In this document: positions 22,006 to 34,680 of the stretch, piece by piece
Numbering within the stretch: position 1 is the stretch's first letter
Layout of the letters: each line of letters starts with the position of its first letter
DNA from: Enterobacter asburiae
GTDB taxonomy: Bacteria; Pseudomonadota; Gammaproteobacteria; Enterobacterales; Enterobacteriaceae
Length of the DNA: 64,000 nucleotides
Direction of reading: 5' to 3'
Assembly: GCF_021440515.1 (NCBI RefSeq)
Contig: NZ_JAKCMV010000014.1
Coordinates: forward strand, 101,009 to 165,008
The notes under the pieces: generated by a model
The model's input: the letters and a program-made list of their open reading frames with translations, nothing else
The model's database searches: none
What the model was told of the DNA's origin: nothing
Made by a program: the position numbers and the translations under genes

Positions 22006-23460
22006 CTACAGTCCCCCGATATGCAGGGTCTTCACTTCCAGAAACTCCTCCAGCCCCAGCACCGAGCCTTCGCGCCCCAGGCCGGACTCTTTAACGCCCC
22101 CGAACGGCCCCAGCTCGGTAGAGACCGCACACTCGTTGACCCCAATCATGCCGCTCTCAATGGCCTGCGAAACGCGGAATACGCGCTGCAAATTCTCGGT
22201 ATAGAAGTAGGCCGCCAGTCCAAACGGCGTATTGTTGGCGCGCTGAATGACCTCATCTTCTGAGGTAAAGCGGAAGCAGGCCGCCACCGGGCCGAATGTC
22301 TCTTCTTCGGCAAGCTTCATCCCTTCGTGGCAGTCGCCGAGCACGGTTGGCAGCCAGAAGTTACCGCCCAGATCGTGCGCCTTGCCGCCCGCCAGCACGG
22401 TGGCCCCTTTAGCTACCGCATCGTCGACGTGTTCTTTAACCTTTTTCACCGCAGAGGGCTCAATCAACGGCCCCACGACAACGCCCTCTTCCAGACCGTT
22501 GCCGACCTTCAGGGCTTTCACCGCATCGGCAAGCTGGTTCACAAACCTGTCGTAGACGGTTTCCTGAATGTAGAAGCGGTTCACGCTGACGCACACCTGC
22601 CCGGCGTTGCGGAATTTATTGGCGATGGCTCCTTTAACGGCGGCGTCGATATCCGCGTCCTCAAAGACGATGTAGGGCGCGTTCCCGCCCAGCTCCATCG
22701 AGACCTTTTTCATGGTCTCTGCCGCGTTGCGCACCAGGGTTTTGCCGACGGCGGTGGAGCCGGTGAAGGAGATTTTACGCACGTCATGGCTGGTCATAAT
22801 CGCATCGCTGATCTCCTGCGTGTTCCCTGCGACCGCGTTAAGCACGCCGTCAGGCACGCCCGCCTGTTTCGCCAGCGTCAGCAGCGCAAAGGCGCTGAGC
22901 GGCGTGTTGTTCGCGGGTTTGATGACGCCGGTGCAGCCCGCCGCCAGCGCCGGGCCGAGCTTACGGGTCAGCATCGCCATCGGGAAGTTCCACGGGGTGA
23001 TCGCCGCAACCACCCCGACCGGCTCGCGGGTCGCCAGAATGCGTGAGCCTGGCTTCACGGGCGGAATAATCTCGCCGTTCGCGCGCTTCGCCTGCTCGGC
23101 GAACCACTGGATAAAGCTCGCGGCGTAGTCGACCTCGCCTTCCGCCTCCTTCAGCGGCTTGCCCTGCTCGATGGTCATCAGCCGACCGAGCCAGCTTTTG
23201 TTCTCAATAATCAGTTCATACCAGCGATAGAGGATGGTGGAGCGCTCTTTCGCGGTTTTTGCTCGCCATGCGGGGAAGGCTTTAGTCGCCGCGGCAATGG
23301 CGGCTTCGGTTTCGGTTTTACCTGCTTTCGCCACCTTCGCGACCACTTCACCCGTGGCCGGGTTGAGGACGTCAAAGGTGGTATCGAGGGTTTTCCATAT
23401 GCCATCGACCAGATATCCGGTCTGAAAAAGGACGCTGTCCTGTAGGGCCTGGGTCGTCAT
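22006..23460 (-). CDS. NAD(P)-dependent aldehyde dehydrogenase, succinate-semialdehyde dehydrogenase (GabD) type
   Basis: A 484-residue aldehyde dehydrogenase. The active-site residues N158 (PWNFP), E256 (MELGGNAP) and C290 (NAGQVCVS), and the cofactor motif FTGSTAVGK (232-240), are all present. Length and motifs fit the GabD/succinate-semialdehyde class, but the true substrate cannot be read from sequence. It sits between yhcO and aaeB, where E. coli K-12 has no such gene by memory. It is upstream of yhcO on the same strand with a 15-base gap, so the two may be co-transcribed. A terminator at 23511 isolates it from aaeB. Confidence 0.88.
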   Translation of the reverse strand: MTTQALQDSVLFQTGYLVDGIWKTLDTTFDVLNPATGEVVAKVAKAGKTETEAAIAAATKAFPAWRAKTAKERSTILYRWYELIIENKSWLGRLMTIEQGKPLKEAEGEVDYAASFIQWFAEQAKRANGEIIPPVKPGSRILATREPVGVVAAITPWNFPMAMLTRKLGPALAAGCTGVIKPANNTPLSAFALLTLAKQAGVPDGVLNAVAGNTQEISDAIMTSHDVRKISFTGSTAVGKTLVRNAAETMKKVSMELGGNAPYIVFEDADIDAAVKGAIANKFRNAGQVCVSVNRFYIQETVYDRFVNQLADAVKALKVGNGLEEGVVVGPLIEPSAVKKVKEHVDDAVAKGATVLAGGKAHDLGGNFWLPTVLGDCHEGMKLAEEETFGPVAACFRFTSEDEVIQRANNTPFGLAAYFYTENLQRVFRVSQAIESGMIGVNECAVSTELGPFGGVKESGLGREGSVLGLEEFLEVKTLHIGGL

Positions 23461-23510
23461 GAGTCCTCCCTTATCTGAGTTTAAGAACCTGCCAGATTAA
23501 GTATAGCCAC

Positions 23511-23541
23511 AAAAAAACCGACGCTTTTGGCGTCGGTTTTT
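23511..23541 (-). terminator. Terminator of the aaeXAB operon
   Basis: Stem aaaaaccgacgc/gcgtcggttttt with a 5-base loop and a T-run on the minus strand, just past the aaeB stop. Confidence 0.92.
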
Positions 23542-23545
23542 ATCA

Positions 23546-25513
23546 TCAGCTCTCTGTGAGCGCGCTCTGGTATCGCTGTAGCATAAATACCAGCCGCCCC
23601 ACCGGCTCGGTGACCTGAGGCGGTGCCTCCCAGTATTTAAGCTTCTCCTGGTAGACATCCAGCTCTTCCAGCAGCTGCTTAAAGTAGCGGCGGCGCTTGT
23701 CGTCGTTGCTGGCGGCAATCACGCGATCCGCCGTGTGCCGTAGCTGGCGGTGCCAGGCGGATAGATCGTCGTTGATCGGCACCGGCGCATTACGCAACCG
23801 CTGGTGGGCAATGATCATCGTCAGCGCCAGGCGGAACTTGGCAATATCCCCCGGGAATTTATTCAGCAGTAAAAAGAGCTGCTGATAAAGCGCCGGCAGA
23901 TGGTTCTCTTTGCGTCGGGCGGTGTTGGTGGTCATGGACGATACGGCCGCCGACACGAACTGGTTCAGCAGCACGCGCCCGGTCCGCGCCTGGGAGTTAT
24001 CGCGCACCAGCAGGATCACCATCATCGCCAGGAAACAGCCCACCAGCTGGCCCAGCGCGCTGTCGAGGAACTGGCTGAAGTGAAAGGTCATCGGGTTGTC
24101 CAGCACCAGAATATTAATGGTGCTCGCCAGCGCCCCGAGCGATCCCAGACGGCGTTTTTGCACTTCGATACCGATAAAGAACGCCATGACCGCAAGGCTA
24201 ATACAGAGCAACAACATGCTCTGCTGAGTCGAGGGGAGGATCACCAGGAAGTAGAAGGCGCCCAGCGGCAGCGCGGCGATGGTGCCGTACAGGAAGTCGA
24301 CGGCGACCATGCGCGGGTTTGGCAGGCGCATCGCCAGCGCGGTTACCACCGCAATCATCACCATGGCCCCGCTGCCGGACGTCCAGCCGGTCCACAGCCA
24401 GAACAGCGTGCCGAGCATACAGGCGAGCGTGGTGCGCCAGAAGTTGACCATCGCGTGGTGACGCTCGGCCGATTCCGCCTTGATTACCACCTCGCCCTGG
24501 AGCACCTCTTCTTCTGCCGCGCTGATTTTGGTATTGCCGATCACGCCGCGCTTCAGCAGCAGGAAACGCGTTGCCGCCCCGACCCAGGTGTAAATGGTCA
24601 CCGGCGTATCGCGCTCCCCGGTCCAGGCAATCACCCGGCGTATCCGTTTAAGCTGCCTGTGCACGTCCTGCACCGTTTCAACCGGCTCGGCAAACAGCTC
24701 GCGGAAGGTATCCGTGACCGCTTCCGGGCGGGTATTTTGAATCAGATAGGTTTCACACGCCTGGGTGATCAGCGTTAGGGACACGGTGTTAAGCGCTTTA
24801 AGACGGCGGTTGGCACGGGTCCAGCGCGAGGATTCCATGTTAAGGTTGCTGCGCATCCCTTCCAGCGCCTGGGTGCGGCGAACCAGCCCGCTCCAGGCTT
24901 TATCAACCTCTTCGCTGTCGCCATGCGCGATGCACTGCTGCATCAGCTGGTACTGAGCAACGATGAGCGCATCCAGCTCGCGATCCACCTCCTGCTTGAT
25001 GGATCGTGGCGAAAACAGCAGATCGGCGACAATCGCACAGACAATACCAATGACGATCTCGCTGCAACGCTCCACCGCAAACTGCGGCGCAAGCAGCGGC
25101 TCGGTCTGAATGGTGATAACGATAATCAGCGCGGTATAGCCCGCCAGACCCCAGGCGTAGGAGTTTTCAACCTTGACCAGCGAGGAGACCCAGGTACAGA
25201 AGCCTGCCCAGATACAGCAGACCATGATCATCAGCAGCGGCGTGCGGATCATCAGGATAATGATGGTGAGCGCCGCAATACAGCCGATGAAGGTCCCGGC
25301 GATACGCAGCATCCCACGATAGCGAATGGCGCCGGAGTAAGGTTCACCGCCCGCGGCAAATGCCGGGCCGGCGGCCACGATAGCCGCCGTCAGCACCGCC
25401 CAGCGGGGCGTTTCAAGCTGGAAGTGAAAGCCGACGAACAGCGCCAGCACGATGGCACAGGCCAGCTTCACGGCGAAGCGGAGGTGCTGGCTGGCGATGG
25501 AAAAAATGCCCAT
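23546..25513 (-). CDS. aaeB: p-Hydroxybenzoic acid efflux pump subunit AaeB
   Basis: Inner-membrane component of the AaeAB pump that exports aromatic carboxylic acids. The protein has 655 residues and belongs to the FUSC/PET family: two blocks of about five membrane helices (about 13-170 and 365-500), each followed by a cytoplasmic domain. It starts 5 bases after the aaeA stop. Confidence 0.96.
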   Translation of the reverse strand: MGIFSIASQHLRFAVKLACAIVLALFVGFHFQLETPRWAVLTAAIVAAGPAFAAGGEPYSGAIRYRGMLRIAGTFIGCIAALTIIILMIRTPLLMIMVCCIWAGFCTWVSSLVKVENSYAWGLAGYTALIIVITIQTEPLLAPQFAVERCSEIVIGIVCAIVADLLFSPRSIKQEVDRELDALIVAQYQLMQQCIAHGDSEEVDKAWSGLVRRTQALEGMRSNLNMESSRWTRANRRLKALNTVSLTLITQACETYLIQNTRPEAVTDTFRELFAEPVETVQDVHRQLKRIRRVIAWTGERDTPVTIYTWVGAATRFLLLKRGVIGNTKISAAEEEVLQGEVVIKAESAERHHAMVNFWRTTLACMLGTLFWLWTGWTSGSGAMVMIAVVTALAMRLPNPRMVAVDFLYGTIAALPLGAFYFLVILPSTQQSMLLLCISLAVMAFFIGIEVQKRRLGSLGALASTINILVLDNPMTFHFSQFLDSALGQLVGCFLAMMVILLVRDNSQARTGRVLLNQFVSAAVSSMTTNTARRKENHLPALYQQLFLLLNKFPGDIAKFRLALTMIIAHQRLRNAPVPINDDLSAWHRQLRHTADRVIAASNDDKRRRYFKQLLEELDVYQEKLKYWEAPPQVTEPVGRLVFMLQRYQSALTES

Positions 25514-25518
25514 AGCGA

Positions 25519-26451
25519 TTAACCAAACTCGCGCAGGCGATGGGCGATTTTACGGAAGAAAGAGTCCTGGCTGGCATCACGGTCTTTTTCACCAGTGATC
25601 ACCACCGTCGCCGTCGTGCCCGCTGGCCACAGGTTGCCCTGCTGCTCGTCGAGATGAATACGCACCGGCACGCGCTGGGCCAGACGCACCCACTCAAGGT
25701 TAGAGTCAACAGTCGCCATGCCTTTGGCATCGCTGGTGCTGCTGGAGTTCGTTACCCCGGCGGCCACGCTGTCGACCGTCCCTTTCAGCACGCGGTTGCT
25801 GCCAAGCGGGGTGATCTCCGCACGATAGCCCGGACGCACGCCCTCAAGCTTGGTCTCTTCCATATAGGCCAGCACGTAGAAGGAGTTTTGCTTCACCAGC
25901 GCCACGGCGGTGGAGCCACGGGTAATAAACTCGCCCGTATAGACGTTAAGGTTAGTGACCCAGCCGTCGGACGGCGCGCGGATCACGGTGCGCTCCAGAT
26001 CGAGTTTCGCCAGATCGCGCGTGGCCTGGGATTTTGCCAGCTGGTGCAGCACGGTTTGCAGCACGTTGTTAGACTGGTCGATCTCTTCACGGGACATCGC
26101 CTGAATACCCAGCTGGTTTCGACGCCCTGCTTCACGACGTTTTTCCGCCGCCAGCGCCTGGTAGTAGGCGACGTCGGCATCAGCCTGCTCTAAGGCTTTC
26201 TGGTAACGCGGCTGGTCGATGGTGAACAGCACCTGATCTTTTTTTACCAGCTGGTTGTCGTGTACATTCACGGCGGTGATAAGACCGGCGACGTCGGGGG
26301 CGATCGCCACCACATCCGCGCTAAAGCGCGCGTCGCGGGTCCAGGGGGATTCGGTGTAATAAACCCAGGCTCGGAAAATAGCGATGAACGCGAGGATAAC
26401 CAGTGCCATAGTGATGGCGGTGCGGGAGATTTTTCTTGTTAGCGTTTTCAC
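25519..26451 (-). CDS. aaeA: p-Hydroxybenzoic acid efflux pump subunit AaeA (membrane fusion protein)
   Basis: Periplasmic adaptor anchored by one N-terminal membrane helix (about residues 10-30), with the HlyD-type lipoyl and hairpin regions ([18 protein letters not shown], then a coiled coil around 90-150). The GTG start at 26451 gives 310 residues, as in E. coli, and has a well-spaced GAGG site. An upstream ATG (26466) would overlap aaeX by 8 bases and is less likely. Confidence 0.95.
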   Translation of the reverse strand: MKTLTRKISRTAITMALVILAFIAIFRAWVYYTESPWTRDARFSADVVAIAPDVAGLITAVNVHDNQLVKKDQVLFTIDQPRYQKALEQADADVAYYQALAAEKRREAGRRNQLGIQAMSREEIDQSNNVLQTVLHQLAKSQATRDLAKLDLERTVIRAPSDGWVTNLNVYTGEFITRGSTAVALVKQNSFYVLAYMEETKLEGVRPGYRAEITPLGSNRVLKGTVDSVAAGVTNSSSTSDAKGMATVDSNLEWVRLAQRVPVRIHLDEQQGNLWPAGTTATVVITGEKDRDASQDSFFRKIAHRLREFG

Positions 26452-26458
26452 ATCAACC

Positions 26459-26662
26459 TCAGACAAACATGCGCGATATCAGGTAAAACAGGCAGCAATA
26501 CAGCGCGGTATTAAACAATGCAGGATGCCAGACGAAATCGTAGATCCCGGTCGGAACCAGCACCTTGCGCACCAGCCAGAAAATCGCCAGTGATAAAAGC
26601 AGCTCAAAGAATATCGGTGGGAACGACAGACCGAACACCACGATAACGGGAAACAGACTCAT
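26459..26662 (-). CDS. aaeX: Small membrane protein AaeX
   Basis: A 67-residue hydrophobic protein with two membrane helices (about 5-30 and 45-65). First gene of aaeXAB; its role is unknown. The FPPIFFELL start region is typical of the DUF1656 family. Confidence 0.94.
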   Translation of the reverse strand: MSLFPVIVVFGLSFPPIFFELLLSLAIFWLVRKVLVPTGIYDFVWHPALFNTALYCCLFYLISRMFV

Positions 26663-26841
26663 GTTGACCTTGATTAGAGAGAATGCAGGCGACAGAATTT
26701 TTCAGCACACGCCATCGCAGAAGAGCAGGAAAAGCCGGGCGAGAGGGGCATGGCCGTTATGTAATTAATAATATATTAACGTAACTGTTATGCTGTTATC
26801 TATAATATGTGATCTAAATCACTTTTAAGCCAGAGTGAACA
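26663..26841. promoter_or_regulatory. Divergent aaeX-aaeR promoter region
   Basis: 179 bases between divergent starts, with an AT-rich core around 26762-26815. In E. coli AaeR activates aaeXAB from this region in response to aromatic acids. Confidence 0.6.
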
Positions 26842-27768
26842 ATGGAACGTTTAAAACGTATGTCCGTCTTTGCCAAAGTGGTTGAACTTGGCTCTTTTAC
26901 CGCCGCCGCGCGACAGCTTCAGATGAGCGTGTCGTCCATCAGCCAGACTGTTTCTAAACTGGAAGATGAACTCCAGGTCAAGCTGCTAAACCGCAGCACC
27001 CGCAGCATTGGGCTAACTGAAGCAGGTAAAATTTACTATCAGGGCTGTCGGCGCATGTTGCAGGAGGTGCAGGAGGTCCACGAGCAACTTTACGCGTTCA
27101 ACAACACCCCTATCGGCACGCTGCGTATCGGCTGTTCTTCAACTATGGCACAAAATGTCCTCGCCGGTATGACGGCAGAAATGCTGAAAGAGTACCCCGG
27201 ATTAACGGTTAACCTGGTAACGGGCATTCCCGCCCCCGACCTGATTGCCGACGGACTTGATCTGGTGATCCGCGTGGGTGCGCTGCAAGATTCCAGCCTC
27301 TTTTCCCGCCGGCTCGGCAGTATGCCGATGGTCGTCTGCGCGTCAAAAAGCTATCTCGCCCAGTACGGCGTGCCGGAAAAACCCGCCGATCTCAGCAACC
27401 ACTCCTGGCTGGAGTACAGCGTTCGCCCGGACAACGAATTCGAGCTGATAGCTCCGGAAGGGCTGTCGACCAAACTGCTGCCGGAAGGCCGCTTTGTGAC
27501 AAACGATCCCATGACCATCTCACGCTGGCTGGTGGCCGGTGCCGGGATCGCCTACGTGCCGCTGATGTGGGTGATCGACGAGATCAACAGCGGCGTGCTG
27601 GAGATCTTATTCCCGCGCTATCAGTCCGATCCGCGCCCGGTCTACGCCCTGTATACCGAAAAGGACAAGCTGCCGCTTAAGGTGCAGGTATGTATTAACT
27701 ATCTGACCGACTATTTTGTCGAAGTGGCGGAGCTGTTCCAGGGTATGCGGGGGAGAAGGAAGGAGTAG
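26842..27768 (+). CDS. aaeR: LysR-type activator AaeR
   Basis: Transcription factor that activates aaeXAB in response to p-hydroxybenzoate and related compounds. The protein has 308 residues: N-terminal helix-turn-helix (about 1-60, with FTAAARQLQMSVSSISQTVSKLE) and a periplasmic-binding-like effector domain (about 90-295). Divergent to its target operon. Confidence 0.95.
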   Translation: MERLKRMSVFAKVVELGSFTAAARQLQMSVSSISQTVSKLEDELQVKLLNRSTRSIGLTEAGKIYYQGCRRMLQEVQEVHEQLYAFNNTPIGTLRIGCSSTMAQNVLAGMTAEMLKEYPGLTVNLVTGIPAPDLIADGLDLVIRVGALQDSSLFSRRLGSMPMVVCASKSYLAQYGVPEKPADLSNHSWLEYSVRPDNEFELIAPEGLSTKLLPEGRFVTNDPMTISRWLVAGAGIAYVPLMWVIDEINSGVLEILFPRYQSDPRPVYALYTEKDKLPLKVQVCINYLTDYFVEVAELFQGMRGRRKE

Positions 27769-27783
27769 ACTTCGACATTTTTT

Positions 27784-27828
27784 CCTCACCCTAACCCTCT
27801 CCCTGTGGGAGAGAGCCGGGGTGAGGGG
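27784..27828. repeat. Interspersed palindromic repeat between aaeR and tldD
   Basis: The unit cctcaccctaaccctctccc, then tgt, then a complementary gggagagag...ggggtgagg half, folds as an 8-bp outer and 8-9 bp inner stem. This form is a common dispersed repeat between convergent genes in Enterobacter, Klebsiella and other gammaproteobacteria (from memory). It may act as a bidirectional terminator for aaeR and tldD. Confidence 0.75.
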
Positions 27829-27837
27829 TAAATAAAA

Positions 27838-29328
<1,491 letters not shown>

Positions 29329-29368
29329 TTATCAATTGAGAGTGAGGCAATTACTCGCCTTCGTCAAA

Positions 29369-32300
29369 TCATTGCTGTGCTTCTTTGCGCGGCTGGCGCA
29401 GCACCTCGTTGATCTGCGGCTTATCAATCGGACCCGTGATCCGATAACGCAGAATGGAGACTTTACTCCACAGCGGCCCCAGCACTTTACTGGCGGCGAA
29501 CACCGCTGCACCCACAATCGGGTTGACTACAAAGGCCGCCGCCACGCCGACGGTGGCCGAGATCTCCGGCGCTACTACGGCTTCCATATCCAGCTCGCGG
29601 CGCACCAGGTTTACCGAGCCTTTCATGGCGATATCCGCTTCGAGGCCGTCCACCAGCGTGTCGTCGGTATGCAGCACGCCATCTTTGATCCACGCCGTGC
29701 TGCGGATCGAGTCATAGTAGAACCCTTCGCTGAAGGTATCGCTGAAATCAAAGCGCAGCTTGCGCAGCAGGGCGTCAAAGCTCAGCAGGCGCAGGATCTG
29801 CCCGGCGTGACCGGTGCTGACGTCGGCGATCTCCCCTTTGCCGAAGTTGGCCTTCAGAATGCCGTTTAGGGTGGCTTCGTCCGGCGTCCACGGAGCGGCG
29901 CGCCAGTGCAAATCATAGTTTACGTCAAACGAAGAGCCGCGAAGCGGGGTGCTGAGGCCAAAGAAATTGGTCGCCGCATCAAGCTTGTTGCCCTTAATCT
30001 CACCCTTAATAGAGGTGCGCTGCTGGCCCGGATTATTCACCCATTCCCCGGACGCAGTCAGACGACCAAATCCGGTATCCAGCAGGCCGCCGGTCAGGGT
30101 AAGCGTATTGCCGTTAATGGCTAAATCCGCATCGATACGGCCATATTTTTGTCCCCACAGCCAGCACTCCGCGCAGCGCAGCTGTAGGTCAGGCCAGCTG
30201 CTGAAATCGACGCGGGAGGTTCCGCTGAAGGGCGATGTGCCGGAGGCGCTCTTTTTCCCGGACGCCGTCGCCGGGTTGTAGTAGAGATAGCGGATCGCCG
30301 CCTGCCACGGCGCGTTGTCGCGCATGTTCAGCGTGGCGTTGATCTCCCTGCCCTGCGCCTCAACCTTCGAGCCGTTCGCCGTCGGCTGTGAGACCAGGCT
30401 GAGGTTGTTCCACTGCTGCCCGCCCATCGTCAGCGCGGGGGTGCGCACGGTAATGGTCTGCGGGAACTGCGCCGCGTCATCGACGTTTTGCCCGACCCCT
30501 TTCTGGAACAGGGCCAGCCACTCGGCGCCGTCCATCGGCGGCAGGTTCAGCTCGATCCCGCTCTGCTCCGGCAGCGGCGGCGTGGTGCGGCTGTCGGTCG
30601 TCCAGATGGCTCTGTCCAGCGTCAGCTTGTGATTCAGCAGCCAGCGGCTGTTAAAGTGGTTCGTGCCGCCCGCGCTGCCCGTCAGCGCAAAGCTGTTCAG
30701 GTTGCCATCCACGTTCAGCTTGACCGGCAGCGACTGCCCGGCTTTTTTCTCCAGCGGCGCCGGAAGCGAACTGCTGAGGTTTTTCAGATCGCCGGTAATA
30801 TCGACCTTATAGCGCGCCCCGGCGTGATAGGGCAGCTCAATCCCCACCTTCCCGTTCCAGGAGACCGGGCCTTTGATGGCTTCGGCGACGGGCTTCGGCA
30901 GCACGTCCATACGCGCAGGCTGCCAGTTCGCGTTCATATTGACCGCCACCTGGTAGGCCTTTTCCCCTTCGGTGGTGGAGAAATCGATATTGACCGGCTG
31001 ATTAAACCAGTTCGCCGTTAGCGGCTCGCTTTTCAGATTGCCGTTCACAAAGCTGAACTGCCCGGTGAGGTTCTTAAGCGTGCTGTCGAGCGGCTTGATG
31101 AACAGACTGTTGTCGTTCAGCTTCACGTCGCCTTTGGCGGTGACCAGCGATCCGTTGAGCGGGATATCAAGATGTAAGCGAGCATTCACATCGCCGTCTA
31201 ACTGGAGCTGCTCAAGCGTTGCCGCCAGCGACTCCTTCAGCGGGGTCTCTTCGAAATAAGGGCCAACCGCTTTGCCGGGGCCGTTGATATCCGCATCAAT
31301 CAGCAGTTTTTCTTTCGAGTAGTCCGGAATGTTCGCCGTCAGGTTGGTTGCGGTCACCCCGCCCAGCGCCACGCTCCGGGACTTCATCCACAGACCGTCG
31401 TTAAGGAAGTTAAGCTCGATATCGAGGTTTTTCAGCGCGGGCCAGTCGGGCTGGAAAGCATAGGTGGCGTTGTGCAGCGGCACCAGCACCTGGAACTGAC
31501 CTTCGTTATGTTTGTACGGGAAAAGGCGCGGATTGCCGCCGTACACCAGCGTGGCGTTATCGGCCTGCCCACCCTGGATCGCCCCGCTCAGATAATCGAC
31601 CAGCTCTTTGCCCATCAGGTTTTCCGGGAAATAGCGCCAGGCCTGAGAGCCATCGTCAGTGCTGATCCCCGCCAGAATACCGAGCCAGGGTTCATCACCC
31701 TCGGGCTGCATGTAGCGGAAATCGCCGCGCGCGTGAACCGCTTTGGCCTTCACGTCGATATGGCGACCGTCAAGCTGGAAACCCTTGTCGTTCTTGAGCC
31801 AGTTGAGCACGGCGCTGCCTTTTTCAATTTCCAGCGGCGCGCGGAATACCGTTTCGTAAGGCATTTTGGCATCGGTCATTTCCGCCGTCAGCCTGCCGTT
31901 TTCAACGCTTCCCTCAAGCTTGCCGCTAAAGTGCTCGGCCCCCGGCAGCAGCTTCCACTGTTTCCAGGAAAGGTTTTTCCAGCTTGCCTGGAAGCGAGTT
32001 TTTTCCGTCGCCTGCAAAGGGATATCGAGCGCCAGACGATCGATCTGCCCGGCGGGCTGGGTCGCCAGCCAGATCTCACCCAGATCGGGTGAAATGCGGG
32101 AGGCCATCGAACGTAGCCCCTCTACGGCGGCCAGGTCCAGATTGCTGGCGCGGATGCGCAGCTCATCGCTGCGCTTGCCGTTTATACCGCCTGCGTCCTG
32201 CTCCGGGATCCACGCCAGCGCCAGCGCGCCGCGCGGCCAGGGCTTGTTATCGAGAGTAATGCGCGTATCGGGAATTGCGAATTGCCAGCCGCTCTGAACA

Positions 32301-33169
32301 CGGGTGACGTGCGCGGTCAGGTTATCCACAGAAAGCTGGTGCGGGGTGTTTTCTGCGTTCCAGCTCGCACCGCCCTTTTTCAGCCAGATATCGCCGCTGG
32401 CGAAATCACCGTCCGTCAGGGTCAGCCAGCCTTCCAGGCTAAAACGGGCCTTTTCCAGCTTCACGTTTTGCTGCATCCACTCGCCGAGCCAGGGCTTTAC
32501 GTCCACATCGTCGGCCTGCAACCAGACCTTGCCGTTGTTCAGCAGACCATTGTCGTCGCGCAGATCCATGCGTACCTGCATCAGGCCGTGCTGCCCGTTC
32601 AGGCTGGAGAGGTTAACCTGCCCTTCGGCGCGGTGCCGCTCTTTGCCGTTAAGCCAGGTGAGCTGAGGAATAGCCAGCTCGGCGCGCTGGCCGGAGAGCG
32701 TTATAAAGCTTATTTCGCTGTCGCGCAGATCGAAATGATCGAACTGGCGCAGGAAGAGATCGCTGATACGGTTGGTTTCAAAGCCCCGATCGCTATCGCC
32801 GCTTTGCAGCGGCGTATTGGTCATAAACTGGAGCTGATAAAAGGTGAGATCGCGAAACTGCCAGCGCAGGTGCAGCAAACTTTGCCACACGTCCAGCGCC
32901 AGGGTGACGCGTTTAATTTTCAGGTGGCCGCCATCTTTCAGGCTGGCGTTGATATCGCGCACGTCCAGCGTCGGGCCAAAGTTTTGCCAGCTGGCGCTTA
33001 TCTGACTCACGTCCACCGGCGTACCGGTGGCGGATTCGATTTTAGAGAGGATCTGCGGTCGCCAGCTGTCCAGATGCGGTAATACAAGGCGCAGCCCGCT
33101 CACGAGCAACGCGACAATCACGACAAGCGTTGCCCCTGTAAGCAGTAAAATCCCCGGCAATCGCCTCAC
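29369..33169 (-). CDS. yhdP: AsmA-like phospholipid transport protein YhdP
   Basis: Very large envelope protein of 1266 residues. One N-terminal membrane helix (about 7-27) anchors it in the inner membrane; the rest is a long beta-rich periplasmic bridge. In E. coli it works with TamB and YdbH to move phospholipids to the outer membrane. AsmA/DUF3971-type segments occur throughout, and a C-terminal AsmA_2-like part precedes a short amphipathic end. It starts 41 bases after rng. Confidence 0.95.
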   Translation of the reverse strand: MRRLPGILLLTGATLVVIVALLVSGLRLVLPHLDSWRPQILSKIESATGTPVDVSQISASWQNFGPTLDVRDINASLKDGGHLKIKRVTLALDVWQSLLHLRWQFRDLTFYQLQFMTNTPLQSGDSDRGFETNRISDLFLRQFDHFDLRDSEISFITLSGQRAELAIPQLTWLNGKERHRAEGQVNLSSLNGQHGLMQVRMDLRDDNGLLNNGKVWLQADDVDVKPWLGEWMQQNVKLEKARFSLEGWLTLTDGDFASGDIWLKKGGASWNAENTPHQLSVDNLTAHVTRVQSGWQFAIPDTRITLDNKPWPRGALALAWIPEQDAGGINGKRSDELRIRASNLDLAAVEGLRSMASRISPDLGEIWLATQPAGQIDRLALDIPLQATEKTRFQASWKNLSWKQWKLLPGAEHFSGKLEGSVENGRLTAEMTDAKMPYETVFRAPLEIEKGSAVLNWLKNDKGFQLDGRHIDVKAKAVHARGDFRYMQPEGDEPWLGILAGISTDDGSQAWRYFPENLMGKELVDYLSGAIQGGQADNATLVYGGNPRLFPYKHNEGQFQVLVPLHNATYAFQPDWPALKNLDIELNFLNDGLWMKSRSVALGGVTATNLTANIPDYSKEKLLIDADINGPGKAVGPYFEETPLKESLAATLEQLQLDGDVNARLHLDIPLNGSLVTAKGDVKLNDNSLFIKPLDSTLKNLTGQFSFVNGNLKSEPLTANWFNQPVNIDFSTTEGEKAYQVAVNMNANWQPARMDVLPKPVAEAIKGPVSWNGKVGIELPYHAGARYKVDITGDLKNLSSSLPAPLEKKAGQSLPVKLNVDGNLNSFALTGSAGGTNHFNSRWLLNHKLTLDRAIWTTDSRTTPPLPEQSGIELNLPPMDGAEWLALFQKGVGQNVDDAAQFPQTITVRTPALTMGGQQWNNLSLVSQPTANGSKVEAQGREINATLNMRDNAPWQAAIRYLYYNPATASGKKSASGTSPFSGTSRVDFSSWPDLQLRCAECWLWGQKYGRIDADLAINGNTLTLTGGLLDTGFGRLTASGEWVNNPGQQRTSIKGEIKGNKLDAATNFFGLSTPLRGSSFDVNYDLHWRAAPWTPDEATLNGILKANFGKGEIADVSTGHAGQILRLLSFDALLRKLRFDFSDTFSEGFYYDSIRSTAWIKDGVLHTDDTLVDGLEADIAMKGSVNLVRRELDMEAVVAPEISATVGVAAAFVVNPIVGAAVFAASKVLGPLWSKVSILRYRITGPIDKPQINEVLRQPRKEAQQ

Positions 33170-33210
33170 GCATCTCTCCTTGTCAGCTTTAATCTCGCAG
33201 CGAACTGCGT

Positions 33211-34680
33211 TTACATCATGACGACGTCAAATTGCTCCTGGTTATAGAGCGGCTCGATTTGCACTTTAACCTGTTTGCCGACAAAGATTTCCACTTCCGC
33301 CAGCGCGTGCGACTCTTCCCCTTTCAGGGCCTCTGCTACCGAAGGGGAAGCATAGACCAGAAAACGATCGGAGTCGTAGGCGTGATGAACGCGGACGATT
33401 TCACGCATGATTTCGTAGCAGACGGTCTCTACCGTCTTTACCGTGCCGCGTCCGTGACAGGTCGGGCACTCGTTGCACAGCACATGCTCCACGCTTTCAC
33501 GGGTGCGCTTGCGCGTCATCTCCACCAGCCCAAGCTGGGAGAAGCCGTTAATGCTGGTTTTCACGCGATCTTTGCTCAGCGCCTGCTCCAGCGAGTGCAG
33601 CACGCGGCGACGGTGGTCTTCATTATTCATATCGATAAAGTCGATGATGATAATGCCGCCGAGATTGCGCAGACGAAGCTGGCGCGCGATGGCCTGGGTC
33701 GCTTCGATGTTGGTATTAAAGATGGTGTCATCCAGATTGCGATGGCCGACGAAGGCCCCGGTGTTGATATCCACCGTGGTCATGGCTTCGGTCTGATCGA
33801 TAATCAGATAACCGCCGGACTTCAGCTCCACCTTACGCTCCAGCGCGCGCTGGATTTCGTTTTCGACGTCAAAGAGATCGAAGATAGGCTGGCGGCCAGA
33901 GTAGTGCTCCAGCAGGCCCGGCATTTCAGGAATGTATTCGGCGGTAAACTCCAGCAGCGCTTCGTAGGTCAGGCGGGAGTCCACGCGGATGCGGTCAAGC
34001 TGGGCATCGGCGAAATCACGTAGCACGCGCTGGGCGAGAGCCAGCTCCCCGTAAAGCTGATAGCGGGTCTGGTTGCGTTTTTTACGCTCCATCACCTTCG
34101 TCCAGACGCGTTTCAGATAGGCGGCATCGGACGCCAGATCCTCTTCGCTGATCCCCTCTGCGGCGGTACGGATGATAAACCCGCCCTGCTCGTCGCAGTA
34201 AGCGCTCACCACCTTTTTCAGGCGCTCGCGCTCGCTTTCGCTCTCGATACGCTGGGACACGCCAACGTGCGAGGCTCCCGGCATAAAGACCAGATAGCGG
34301 GAAGGAAGGGTGATGTCGGTGGTCAGACGCGCACCTTTGGTGCCCAGCGGATCTTTCACCACCTGCACCATCAGATCCTGGCCCTGACGCACCAGCTCGG
34401 AAATGTCGCGGACGGCGAACTGCTTTTGCTCTTCGCCCGCCACACATTCGGTATGCGGCATGATGTCGGAAGCGTGAAGAAACGCCGCCTTATCCAGTCC
34501 AATATCTACAAAAGCCGCCTGCATACCCGGCAGGACACGACTGACACGACCTTTGTAGATATTGCCTACTATTCCGCGTCGCGCTTCACGTTCAATGTGG
34601 ATTTCCTGAAGAATGCCACCATCAATGTAGGCCACACGGGTTTCCGAGGGCGTTACGTTTACCAACAATTCAGCCGTCAT
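33211..34680 (-). CDS. rng: Ribonuclease G
   Basis: Endoribonuclease for 16S rRNA 5' end maturation and mRNA decay. From ATG 34680 it has 489 residues, the E. coli length. It shows the S1 domain (about 35-120), the catalytic aspartates in TVDINTG and IIIDFIDM, and the zinc-link cysteines [11 protein letters not shown]. The start overlaps the end of maf by 11 bases. An upstream ATG six codons earlier is less likely. Confidence 0.97.
   Translation of the reverse strand: MTAELLVNVTPSETRVAYIDGGILQEIHIEREARRGIVGNIYKGRVSRVLPGMQAAFVDIGLDKAAFLHASDIMPHTECVAGEEQKQFAVRDISELVRQGQDLMVQVVKDPLGTKGARLTTDITLPSRYLVFMPGASHVGVSQRIESESERERLKKVVSAYCDEQGGFIIRTAAEGISEEDLASDAAYLKRVWTKVMERKKRNQTRYQLYGELALAQRVLRDFADAQLDRIRVDSRLTYEALLEFTAEYIPEMPGLLEHYSGRQPIFDLFDVENEIQRALERKVELKSGGYLIIDQTEAMTTVDINTGAFVGHRNLDDTIFNTNIEATQAIARQLRLRNLGGIIIIDFIDMNNEDHRRRVLHSLEQALSKDRVKTSINGFSQLGLVEMTRKRTRESVEHVLCNECPTCHGRGTVKTVETVCYEIMREIVRVHHAYDSDRFLVYASPSVAEALKGEESHALAEVEIFVGKQVKVQIEPLYNQEQFDVVMM

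Noticed and set aside
27784..27828. CRISPR-like or novel regulatory array
   Set aside because: Only one palindromic unit with no spacers; it fits a known type of dispersed intergenic repeat.
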